Assembly (NCBI GenBank): GCA_031369365.1
Contig: JANMOP010000070.1
Location: 1 to 22,014 of the forward strand
From: Methylotenera_A sp031369365
Lineage (GTDB): Bacteria; Pseudomonadota; Gammaproteobacteria; Burkholderiales; Methylophilaceae
Direction of reading: 5' to 3'
Length of the DNA: 22,014 nt
Shown here piece after piece: positions 6,919 to 14,267 of the stretch. The notes beneath the pieces were generated by a model that searched no databases, was not told the origin of the DNA, and saw nothing but the letters and a program-made list of their open reading frames with translations. Positions within the stretch are counted from its first letter, which is position 1. The number at the start of each line of letters is the position of its first letter. A program made the position numbers and the translations under genes.

Positions 6919-7959
6919 TTAACTTTTATTTGAAACGCTGGCGCTGTCGAAACTCGCCATGTCGTTTAAAAAATTTACTGCGGCGTGCACCAAAGGTAGC
7001 GCCAAGGTCGCGCCAGTGCCTTCGCCCAGCCGCAAACCTAAATCTAGCAAGGGCTTTGCGCCTAAATAATCTAGCAACTGGCGATGCCCCACTTCCCCCG
7101 AGCAATGTGCAAACACGCAATATTGCAAAGTATTGGGCTGTAATTTACTGGCGACCAAAAGCGCAGCAGTAGCAATAAAACCATCAATCAATAACACAGT
7201 TTTTTGCTGTGCCGCGCCCAGCATCGCACCCGCCATCATGGCGATTTCAAAGCCGCCAAACGTCACCAGCACCCGCATGGTATCTTGCCCATTTAAAGCA
7301 TGATGCTGTAATGCTTGCTTGAGAATTTCAGTTTTATTAGCAAGCCCTGTATCATCTAAACCTGTGCCGCGCCCCACGCATTGCGCAATCGGCAAACCGC
7401 ACAACACACTCATCAAGCTACTGGCAGATGACGTATTGGCAATGCCCATTTCGCCAAAGCCAAACACATTACAACCTGCATCAATCTCTTTTTGCGCAAT
7501 AGCCGCACCCATAGTGAGTGCTTGCTCACATTGCGTTTGTGTCATCGCAGGTTCATGCAAAAAGTTAGCTGTGCCCATTGCAATTTTGGCATCAATTAAA
7601 TCAGGATGTGCTTCAAATGTATGATTCACACCCGCGTCAATAACACGCAATTGCATATTACTTTGCTTGGCAAACACATTAATTGCCGCGCCATCATTTA
7701 AAAAATTGAGCACCATTTGTGCAGTAACGACCTGCGGATAAGGACTAACACCGCTTGCGGCGATGCCGTGATCACCCGCAAATACCAGCATGGTAGGTTT
7801 GTTTAGTTGTGGCGTTAAGGTGTTTTGAATCAAGCCAATTTGTAGGGCAATTTCCTCCAGAGTACCAAGGGCGCCAAGCGGTTTGGTTTTTAGGTCTATT
7901 TTTTTCTGTATCACCGATTCGAGTACTCTATCAAGCGATGAAATTTGAAATATTTTCAT
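6919..7959 (-). CDS. cobT: Nicotinate-nucleotide--dimethylbenzimidazole phosphoribosyltransferase
   Basis: CobT attaches ribose phosphate from nicotinate mononucleotide to dimethylbenzimidazole to make alpha-ribazole phosphate. At 346 residues it has the usual length. It contains KTKPLGALGTLE (24-35), FAGDHGIAASGVSPYP (60-75), GFGEMGIANTSSAS, and the catalytic Glu313 in LGEGTGATLALPL, corresponding to Glu317 of the Salmonella enzyme. It is first in cobT-cobS-cobC and would use the BluB product. The ATG at 7959 has no clear Shine-Dalgarno sequence and lies 16 bases after a terminator-like hairpin belonging to the preceding gene. Confidence 0.96.
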   Translation of the reverse strand: MKIFQISSLDRVLESVIQKKIDLKTKPLGALGTLEEIALQIGLIQNTLTPQLNKPTMLVFAGDHGIAASGVSPYPQVVTAQMVLNFLNDGAAINVFAKQSNMQLRVIDAGVNHTFEAHPDLIDAKIAMGTANFLHEPAMTQTQCEQALTMGAAIAQKEIDAGCNVFGFGEMGIANTSSASSLMSVLCGLPIAQCVGRGTGLDDTGLANKTEILKQALQHHALNGQDTMRVLVTFGGFEIAMMAGAMLGAAQQKTVLLIDGFIATAALLVASKLQPNTLQYCVFAHCSGEVGHRQLLDYLGAKPLLDLGLRLGEGTGATLALPLVHAAVNFLNDMASFDSASVSNKS

Positions 7960-7975
7960 GTCAGAAGTGTAAATG

Positions 7976-8008
7976 AAAAACCCGCAAAACCTACTGGCTT
8001 TACGGGCT
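7976..8008 (-). terminator. Rho-independent terminator downstream of the lipoprotein gene
   Basis: On the minus strand, AGCCCGTAAA is followed after a nine-base loop by TTTTGCGGGT and then TTTTTC. The stem has a GC-rich base (CCCG/CGGG) and a T-run. It ends 16 bases before the cobT start, so cobT is either read through or has its own promoter nearby. Confidence 0.65.
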
Positions 8009-8064
8009 AAATGACTAAAAATTAATTTTTTAAGTCATGCGAAATAAGTCTAGCAACAATTGAA

Positions 8065-8343
8065 TTATTTAGCGGCATCGGCGGCGGCAGCATCTTTAGC
8101 TGCTTGTATCGCATCTACCGCATCTTCTTTAGCCTCTACAGCTGCTTCTGAGGTTGCTGTGGCAGCATCTGTCACCGCATCTTTAGTTTCCTCTGCCACT
8201 GCACCAGCGGCTTCTTTTGTGGCATCTACCGCTTCGCCCATTTCGCTTTTCATATTATCTATCGCATCATCAGATTTGTTACACCCTGCTAAAAACGAAG
8301 CGGCAATAGCACCAGTCAATAAAACGCGTAATAATGTATTCAT
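8065..8343 (-). CDS. Small Ala-rich lipoprotein of unknown function
   Basis: The 92-residue product starts MNTLLRVLLTGAIAASFLAGC, a lipoprotein signal peptide with lipobox LAGC and the lipidated Cys21. The mature part (about 71 residues) is almost entirely Ala, Asp, Glu and Lys with a few Thr and Val, and should form one long amphipathic helix, reminiscent of small helical cell-envelope lipoproteins. A TTG two codons upstream is rejected because AGGAG lies seven bases before the ATG at 8343. It follows the BON-LysM gene by 21 bases and is probably co-transcribed with it. No enzymatic motif is present; function unknown. Confidence 0.85.
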   Translation of the reverse strand: MNTLLRVLLTGAIAASFLAGCNKSDDAIDNMKSEMGEAVDATKEAAGAVAEETKDAVTDAATATSEAAVEAKEDAVDAIQAAKDAAAADAAK

Positions 8344-8364
8344 TTTCAATCTCCTAAAAAATAG

Positions 8365-8865
8365 TTACTGGGGTGGAATTCGCAACATTTGACCTGGATA
8401 AATTTTATCTGGGTGACTCAACATGGGTTTATTCGCTTCAAAAATTTTCATATAGGCATTGGCATTGCCATAAAACTCTTTCGCTACTTTAGAAAGCGTA
8501 TCGCCTCGCACCACCGTATAGAATTGCGGCTCTGCTTCGGCTTCTTTTACACCCAGTTGATCTTGCACATGTTCAACGCCAGCCACGTTACCACAACACA
8601 ATAAAATCTTTTCTTTGGTTTCTTGTGTATCAGCCATGCCCTGTACAATTACCGTGCCAGATGCGCCATCAAAGCCAATGTCTAAGCCATCTGCGGTTAA
8701 ATTCATTTTAGCCACATAGTTCGCAATGGCATTGGCTGCCGCTTGGTTCGCCGCATTTACATTGACTGGCGTTGGGTCTTTTTTTGCAACTTCTTCTGTC
8801 GCCTTTGCCTCGCCAATACCAAATAATTTTTCGCCCGCCTCTTTAATAAATGAAAACATACCCAT
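8365..8865 (-). CDS. kbp: BON and LysM domain protein (Kbp/YgaU family)
   Basis: The 166-residue protein starts MGMFSFIKEAGEKLFG, the typical opening of the Kbp/YgaU family. It has a BON domain (about 42-106) and a carboxyl-terminal LysM domain (114-164; YTVVRGDTLSKVAKEFYGN, YPGQMLRIPPQ). The E. coli member is a cytoplasmic potassium-binding protein; no signal peptide is visible here either. The start has AAAGGAG ending six bases before the ATG. An upstream extension to 8955 lacks family similarity and is rejected. The double Cys (CC at 90-91) in the BON domain is a minor oddity. Confidence 0.9.
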   Translation of the reverse strand: MGMFSFIKEAGEKLFGIGEAKATEEVAKKDPTPVNVNAANQAAANAIANYVAKMNLTADGLDIGFDGASGTVIVQGMADTQETKEKILLCCGNVAGVEHVQDQLGVKEAEAEPQFYTVVRGDTLSKVAKEFYGNANAYMKIFEANKPMLSHPDKIYPGQMLRIPPQ

Positions 8866-9040
8866 AACGCTCTCCTTTAACATTTTATTCGATTGATGAA
8901 ATGTGACGCTAGTAGAACAAAAGGCTGGCAATAACTTTACAGCCAATTGATGCATTCTAGTTTTTACTATACTAGTTATTCCTATATTAGTGCAATTACT
9001 TTAATTTCACCATCTTAGTTACCAATTAAATTGTTAAGCT

Positions 9041-9071
9041 TTGTTACAAGATGAATTAAGTTTGCTATAAT
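9041..9071 (+). promoter_or_regulatory. Promoter of tRNA-Phe
   Basis: TTGTTA (9041-9046) and a perfect TATAAT (9066-9071) with a 19-base spacer, or TGTTAC with 18. The bases after the -10 box are GC-rich (GCGCG), as in stringently controlled stable-RNA promoters. Confidence 0.65.
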
Positions 9072-9108
9072 GCGCGACTTGCAAATGTTTAGCATTAGTT
9101 GTAACACT

Positions 9109-9184
9109 GGCCGGGTAGCTCAGTCGGTAGAGCAGCGGATTGAAAATCCGCGTGTCGACAGTTCGATTCTGTCCCCGGCCACCA
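9109..9184 (+). tRNA. tRNA-Phe (GAA)
   Basis: A complete 76-base cloverleaf. The acceptor stem is GGCCGGG/CCCGGCC, the D arm contains AGCTCAGTCGGTAGAGC, and the anticodon stem is GCGGAT with loop TTGAAAA giving anticodon GAA. The T arm carries GTTCGATTC, and the discriminator A is followed by an encoded CCA (9182-9184). Confidence 0.97.
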
Positions 9185-9316
9185 AAGTAGTGAATACTTA
9201 ATTCAAAAATTCATCTAGTCAAATACCAAAAAATTTATTCCCAATAGATTCAATCTCCTAAAGCATTTACATCTGAACCTTCATGTGTACAATAAGCATA
9301 CTTATTAGGGTTTAAC

Positions 9317-9649
9317 ATGAAAAGTTATTCTGAAATTCAGGCAGCTGACTTGTTTGATCTAATCACCAAACCTAAGGTGTTATTGGTAGATGTGCGTAAC
9401 GATGATGAAGTTGCGCGCGGCACTATTCCAGGTGCTATACATATTCAACTTTCAATGCTGCCTGTGCGATACGAAAAACTAATGAATGCAAATACGGTGG
9501 TGTTCTACTGCCACAGCGGTGTTCGCTCTGCCCACGCGGCCGAATTTGCAGTCAACAAAGGTGTAAAAGATGTATTTCATCTAATAGGCGGTGTGCTAGC
9601 GTGGGGCAAAGCTGGTTATACGTTAAACAAGAAAAAAGCCAGCGAATAA
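9317..9649 (+). CDS. Single-domain rhodanese-like sulfurtransferase
   Basis: The 110-residue cytoplasmic protein is one rhodanese domain: LLVDVRNDDEVARGTIPGAIHI (22-43) and the active-site loop YCHSGVRSA with Cys65 (C-x-x-G-x-R-S type). It would move sulfane sulfur as a cysteine persulfide. TAGGG lies upstream of the ATG. The next gene, 23 bases on, encodes a TusA-type sulfur carrier, a natural partner for persulfide transfer. Confidence 0.9.
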   Translation: MKSYSEIQAADLFDLITKPKVLLVDVRNDDEVARGTIPGAIHIQLSMLPVRYEKLMNANTVVFYCHSGVRSAHAAEFAVNKGVKDVFHLIGGVLAWGKAGYTLNKKKASE

Positions 9650-9672
9650 ACTATTGATCAGATTGGAAATAA

Positions 9673-9909
9673 ATGGAATTCGATAAAGAATTAGATGCAA
9701 AAAATTTGAATTGTCCGTTGCCAATTTTGCGTTGCAAAAAAGGCTTGAGTGAGATTGCGGCAAACCAAACTCTTAAAGTGATAGCCACCGACCCAGGCTC
9801 TGTTAAAGATTTTCAAGCGTTTTGCAAACAAACTGGACATGAATTATTGCAACTGAATGACGCCGATGGTGTGTTTACGTTTTACATCAAAAAACGCGCA
9901 GATGCCTAA
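9673..9909 (+). CDS. tusA: TusA-family sulfur carrier protein
   Basis: The 78-residue protein has the family signature LDAKNLNCPLPILRCKKGL, with the persulfide-bearing Cys14 in the C-P-x-P motif. The remainder, LKVIATDPGSVKDFQAFCKQTGHEL, is typical of the alpha/beta TusA/SirA fold. These proteins relay sulfur for tRNA thiolation, molybdenum cofactor synthesis or sulfur oxidation; which one applies here cannot be told. Pairing with the rhodanese upstream suggests a two-step relay. Confidence 0.92.
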   Translation: MEFDKELDAKNLNCPLPILRCKKGLSEIAANQTLKVIATDPGSVKDFQAFCKQTGHELLQLNDADGVFTFYIKKRADA

Positions 9910-9967
9910 TACCTTGAAAGTTCGCACTACTTGCCTCTAAAGGCACACTAGATTGGGTTTGCTAGTA

Positions 9968-12913
9968 CTATTTGAGTTTAGCCAACTGACTTTGTAATTT
10001 TTCTAAACTCGCCCCAAACTCTGCCACCCGCGCCTTTTCTTGTGCGACCACTTCAGCAGGTGCGCGCGCCACAAAACTTTCGTTATTGAGCTTACCGTTT
10101 GCTTTGGCAATCTCATTGGTTAATCGCGTGATTTCTTTGCCTAACCGTTCTTTTTCTTCCGCAACGTTAATTTCAACTTTTAGCATCAGTTTGAAGTTGT
10201 CAACCAGCATCACGGGCGCATCGGCTTCTGGCAGTTCGGTCACAATTGACACGTCTTCTAACTTAGCCAGCGCCTTTAAATATGGCGCATAAAGCGCTAG
10301 TTTAGTCGCATCGCCAGAGGCAATTAGCGGTACTTTAATCGCTGGAGATATGCCCATTTCGCCACGTAAACTGCGGGTGGCTTCTACCATTTGTTTGAGT
10401 TGTGCTACCCATGCTTCACTGGCTTCATCTAGCTTATCTGCCTGAGATTTTGGATAGGCTTCTAACATAATGCTTGCGCCATCTTTACCTGTCATGGGAG
10501 CGATTGTTTGCCAGATCTCTTCGGTAATAAACGGCATAATTGGGTGCGCTAAACGCAAAATCGTTTCCAGCACACGCAATAATGTTCGTCTAGTTGCGCG
10601 TTTTTCTGCGTCACCACCACTTTGAATTTGTACTTTCGCTAACTCCAAATACCAGTCGCAGTATTCATCCCACACAAATTCGTAAATAGCTTTGGCGGCT
10701 AGGTCGAAGCGGTAATCGGCAAACGCGCGCTCAACCTCCATCTCGGTGCGTTGCAATTTGCTTACTATCCAGCGATCGGCTTGGCTAAACTTGCGCCCGC
10801 CTTCACCGCAGCTGGCTGCATCAAAGCCATTATCTTCGGGCGTTCCATCTTCTTTTTGTGTGTTCATCAACACAAAACGCGTGGCGTTCCACAATTTATT
10901 GCAGAAGTTGCGATAACCATCACAACGTTGCAAATCAAACTTAATATCGCGGCCAGGGCTGGCAAGCGCAGCAAAGGTGAAGCGCAACGCATCCGTGCCA
11001 TAAGCAGCAATGCCTCTGGGGAATTCTTTACGCGTACGTTTCTCGATTTTTTCTGCGTCTTTAGGGTTCATCAAACCTGTGGTGCGTTTTTTAATCAAAT
11101 CGTCTAAACCGATGCCATCAATCAAATCAATCGGATCAAGCACATTGCCTTTAGATTTACTCATCTTTTGGCCCTCGGCATCACGAATCAGGCCGTGTAC
11201 ATACACGTGCTTAAAAGGGATTTTCCCTGTGATGTGCGTGGTCATCATCACCATGCGCGCCACCCAAAAGAAGATGATGTCGAAACCTGTGACTAAAACG
11301 CTGGAAGGCAAGTATTGCTGCAAGGCAATATTGGCAGCATCTTTGACTTCTTCGCCAGTCCAATCTAATGTTGAGAATGGCCATAAGGCGGATGAGTACC
11401 AAGTGTCGAGTACGTCGTCATCACGCTTCAAATTACCTGTGTAGCCATCGCTTGCGGCTATTTTTTTAGCGTCAGCTTCGTCAGTTGCTACATACACTTT
11501 GCCGCTATCCGAATACCAAGCAGGAATTTGATGCCCCCACCATAATTGGCGCGAAATACACCAATCTTGAATGTTATTCAGCCACTGGTTGTAAGTATTC
11601 ACCCAGTTTTCTGGGTAAAATTTAATTTCACCACTTGCCACTACATCTAGTGCTTTTTGCGTGATGCTTTTGCCATCTGCCGCTGGTTTAGTCATGGCCA
11701 CAAACCATTGGTCGGTCAGCATTGGCTCAATAATGACACCAGTGCGGTCACCACGCGGCACTTTTAGTTTGTGTTTTTCTGTTTTAACTAGGTAGCTTTG
11801 CGCTTCTAAATCTGCAACGATTTGTTTACGCGCATCGAAGCGGTCAAGGCCTCGGTATGGTTCAGGTATTAGATTAACGGCATGTACACCCATAACAGGA
11901 ATAGGATTAGCAACCAAACCATCACTATTTGGCGCAACGTTTTTATTATGATTTATTAAATCATCAAATAAATCAGACTTAACTTTACCCTCTAAAGTTA
12001 AGACACTAATTAGCGGCAATTTATGCCGTTGACCAACCGCATAATCGTTAAAGTCGTGCGCTGGCGTGACTTTTACGCAGCCTGTACCAAACTCTTTATC
12101 TACATAATCGTCAGCAATTATCGGAATTTCGCGGTCGCAAAGCGGCAACTTTACGTTTTTGCCAATTAAGTGTGCGTAGCGCTCATCTTCAGGATGCACC
12201 ATTACTGCCACGTCACCCAGCATGGTTTCAGGACGTGTAGTAGCGACAGTTAAATAGCCTGAACCATCCGCAAGCGGATAGTTGATATGCCACATAAAGC
12301 CATCTTCTTCTTCTTGCACCACTTCTAAATCTGAAACCGCTGTGCCTAATTTTACATCCCAGTTCACCAGCCGTTTACCGCGATAAATCAAGCCTTCGTT
12401 ATACAAGCGCACAAAGGTTTCGGTAACGGTTTTGTTGAGGCCTTCATCCATCGTAAAACGCTCACGACTCCAATCGGGCGATGTGCCGAGACGGCGCATT
12501 TGTTTGGTGATGGTATTGCCTGAGTATTCTTTCCACTCCCACACTTTTTCTAAGAATTTCTCGCGACCTAAGTCATGGCGCGAAACGCCCTGCGCGTCCA
12601 GCTGGCGCTCTACCACTATCTGCGTGGCAATGCCCGCGTGGTCTGTGCCTGGCTGCCATAGCGTGTTATCGCCGCGCATACGGTGATAGCGCGTCAACGC
12701 GTCCATCAGCGTTTGGTTAAAGCCATGCCCCATATGCAACGTGCCTGTGACATTAGGTGGCGGTAATAGAATGCAGAAATTTTCGTGTGTTTCTGGGTTT
12801 AGGCCAGCGGCGTAATAGCCACGGCTTTCCCAAAACTCATACCATCTAGCCTCAATAGCTTTAGGATCGAACGATTTAGCGAGTTCTTGCGTTGGTGGTG
12901 TTTGCGTAGTCAT
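9968..12913 (-). CDS. valS: Valyl-tRNA synthetase
   Basis: This class I aminoacyl-tRNA synthetase charges tRNA-Val. The 981-residue product has the usual length. It begins with a short tail and FDPKAIEARWYEFWESRGYY, then PPPNVTGTLHMGHGFNQTLMDAL containing the HIGH-type motif HMGH. The editing domain (TTRPETMLGDVAVMVHPED, GTGCVKVTPAHDFNDY) is complete, and KMSKSKGNV is the KMSKS loop. The carboxyl-terminal coiled coil (EKERLGKEITRLTNEIAK to the end) is the tRNA-contacting arm. The frame opens at a GTG at 12931, but the ATG at 12913 is more natural. Neither has a strong ribosome binding site. It is convergent with tusA. Confidence 0.98.
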   Translation of the reverse strand: MTTQTPPTQELAKSFDPKAIEARWYEFWESRGYYAAGLNPETHENFCILLPPPNVTGTLHMGHGFNQTLMDALTRYHRMRGDNTLWQPGTDHAGIATQIVVERQLDAQGVSRHDLGREKFLEKVWEWKEYSGNTITKQMRRLGTSPDWSRERFTMDEGLNKTVTETFVRLYNEGLIYRGKRLVNWDVKLGTAVSDLEVVQEEEDGFMWHINYPLADGSGYLTVATTRPETMLGDVAVMVHPEDERYAHLIGKNVKLPLCDREIPIIADDYVDKEFGTGCVKVTPAHDFNDYAVGQRHKLPLISVLTLEGKVKSDLFDDLINHNKNVAPNSDGLVANPIPVMGVHAVNLIPEPYRGLDRFDARKQIVADLEAQSYLVKTEKHKLKVPRGDRTGVIIEPMLTDQWFVAMTKPAADGKSITQKALDVVASGEIKFYPENWVNTYNQWLNNIQDWCISRQLWWGHQIPAWYSDSGKVYVATDEADAKKIAASDGYTGNLKRDDDVLDTWYSSALWPFSTLDWTGEEVKDAANIALQQYLPSSVLVTGFDIIFFWVARMVMMTTHITGKIPFKHVYVHGLIRDAEGQKMSKSKGNVLDPIDLIDGIGLDDLIKKRTTGLMNPKDAEKIEKRTRKEFPRGIAAYGTDALRFTFAALASPGRDIKFDLQRCDGYRNFCNKLWNATRFVLMNTQKEDGTPEDNGFDAASCGEGGRKFSQADRWIVSKLQRTEMEVERAFADYRFDLAAKAIYEFVWDEYCDWYLELAKVQIQSGGDAEKRATRRTLLRVLETILRLAHPIMPFITEEIWQTIAPMTGKDGASIMLEAYPKSQADKLDEASEAWVAQLKQMVEATRSLRGEMGISPAIKVPLIASGDATKLALYAPYLKALAKLEDVSIVTELPEADAPVMLVDNFKLMLKVEINVAEEKERLGKEITRLTNEIAKANGKLNNESFVARAPAEVVAQEKARVAEFGASLEKLQSQLAKLK

Positions 12914-13028
12914 AGACACAGATTTTACCACAGGCGTTCTACGTTACTGAACGACTTGTAACAGTTGACTTAAGCTAATTAAGAAACGCAAACTGAAACG
13001 CTATGAACTTAGTGATAGACAGCAATTT

Positions 13029-14267
13029 TTATTTGTCGCTTACACTTTCATTTCCAAACAGTTCTACTTTTACCAGTTCCCAATAACGCGAAAAGCGTTT
13101 TAATCGCCTATCACTAATATCGGCATCCGTGAATTTAACTTCTGGTTGCCATATTGGATTAAATGGCTCTAATAACGCCTTTAATTGCCTATTTGGCGTA
13201 TCTTGCGTAAGCACTTGACCTACGCCGCGCTCATTAAGTACGGCGCGCGTATCACCTATCCAAATCTCCACATCTTGCAACTCACTTAGGCAATCTGCCA
13301 AAAATTGCAGGCGCTTAAGCGGCCATTTGCCATACAAAAACTCATCGAACACAAAAATTTTAGGCATGGGTTTGTGTAGCAGAGGATGTGCGGAAGAAAG
13401 CATTTCATCGTGTACAAAAACGGCAATGGCTCGATGTATGGAAATTGGCGCTCTGTCTGGCATTATTACACGGTGCGCTTTGGCTTTTGCGGGGGCAGTA
13501 TTTGCAAACAGCTTTTCACTAAGCTGCTCGTAACTGGCATCAAACGGGCAATTTACTGTGCAGTTTGCACAATACTTTTCGCCAGTGTAGCGCGCCAAAT
13601 TTTCTTTATTAAAAAAATAGGGCTTAGAGCTGAACAGTGAAGCCACCCACTGCCAAGACAGATGGTTCGATGCTTTATCGCCGTCTAATAAGTGATTTTC
13701 AAACCAATCGGCGGCTTCGCGCCAATCTACCTTAAGCCAATGCACCACATAGGCTGCAAACCACATGCGAGCATGGTTGTGCACATAACCTTCGTGTGTT
13801 AAATCACGAATAAAACCATCCATACAAGGCAAGCCAGTAATGCCTTGACGAATAAAATCTGGCATGAGCTTATCACCCAGCGCTACTTTTGGGTCTTCAA
13901 TATCGCTAAAAATACCGTCGCCTAAATCATACCAAACACGCCGCCAATAATCGCGCCAGGCTAGCTCTTGTACAAATTTTTCAGCTTGCACGCCATGTCG
14001 GTGGCACACATTGTCAGAAGCTTCTTTTAAGGTTAAACAGCCATGTCTAAAATAGGGCGAAAGGTGAGATAGAGAGCCGTTTAAAAAATTTCTGTTGCGG
14101 CTATAAGCTTCTACATCTACGGTATTAATGCGCTTTAGCGCCTGTTGTCGGCCACCACACCAATTGTCGCTTAAGCTTGCGCCTGAGGCTTGTGGAAACA
14201 TGCGGCGCATGTAATGCAAGCGCTCTGTGCGCTCTGCTGGAATGCTGAGTTTAAATGATTTTGTCAT
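13029..14267 (-). CDS. Photolyase/cryptochrome-family protein with swapped domain order
   Basis: Of the 412 residues, the first 255 or so form the photolyase FAD-binding helical domain: LSPYFRHGCLTL, ELAWRDYWR, GLPCMDGFIRDLTHEGYVHNHARMW, and DGDKASNHLSWQWVAS with Asn201 and the W205-Q-W207 pair. No alpha/beta antenna domain precedes it. Instead residues about 278-400 look like that domain placed at the end: AVFVHDEMLSSAHPLL, KIFVFDEFLYGKWPLKRLQFLADCLSEL and VEIWIGDTRAVLNERG match the order of elements in a photolyase amino terminus. A cysteine cluster C233-x2-C236-x3-C240 lies between the domains. Its ATG overlaps the TAA of the upstream photolyase gene by one base. It is likely a flavoprotein acting on DNA or light, but substrate is unknown. 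Confidence 0.8.
   Translation of the reverse strand: MTKSFKLSIPAERTERLHYMRRMFPQASGASLSDNWCGGRQQALKRINTVDVEAYSRNRNFLNGSLSHLSPYFRHGCLTLKEASDNVCHRHGVQAEKFVQELAWRDYWRRVWYDLGDGIFSDIEDPKVALGDKLMPDFIRQGITGLPCMDGFIRDLTHEGYVHNHARMWFAAYVVHWLKVDWREAADWFENHLLDGDKASNHLSWQWVASLFSSKPYFFNKENLARYTGEKYCANCTVNCPFDASYEQLSEKLFANTAPAKAKAHRVIMPDRAPISIHRAIAVFVHDEMLSSAHPLLHKPMPKIFVFDEFLYGKWPLKRLQFLADCLSELQDVEIWIGDTRAVLNERGVGQVLTQDTPNRQLKALLEPFNPIWQPEVKFTDADISDRRLKRFSRYWELVKVELFGNESVSDK

Noticed and set aside
8060..8392. Long Ala/Ser-rich open frame on the plus strand opposite the lipoprotein gene
   Set aside because: It is a mirror of a very biased Ala/Asp/Glu/Lys coding sequence. The minus-strand gene has a lipobox, a good ribosome binding site and a terminator.
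8866..8955. Upstream extension of the BON-LysM protein
   Set aside because: The family's conserved start MGMFSF is preceded by AAAGGAG, and the extension has no similarity to it.
9931..9968. Small inverted repeats (TGCCT/AGGCA and ACTAG/CTAGT) between tusA and valS
   Set aside because: The stems are only five bases and no T-run follows on either strand, so a terminator call is not supported.
10751..11444. Open frames opposite valS
   Set aside because: Shadow frames within a complete, motif-rich synthetase gene; no ribosome binding sites or recognisable domains.
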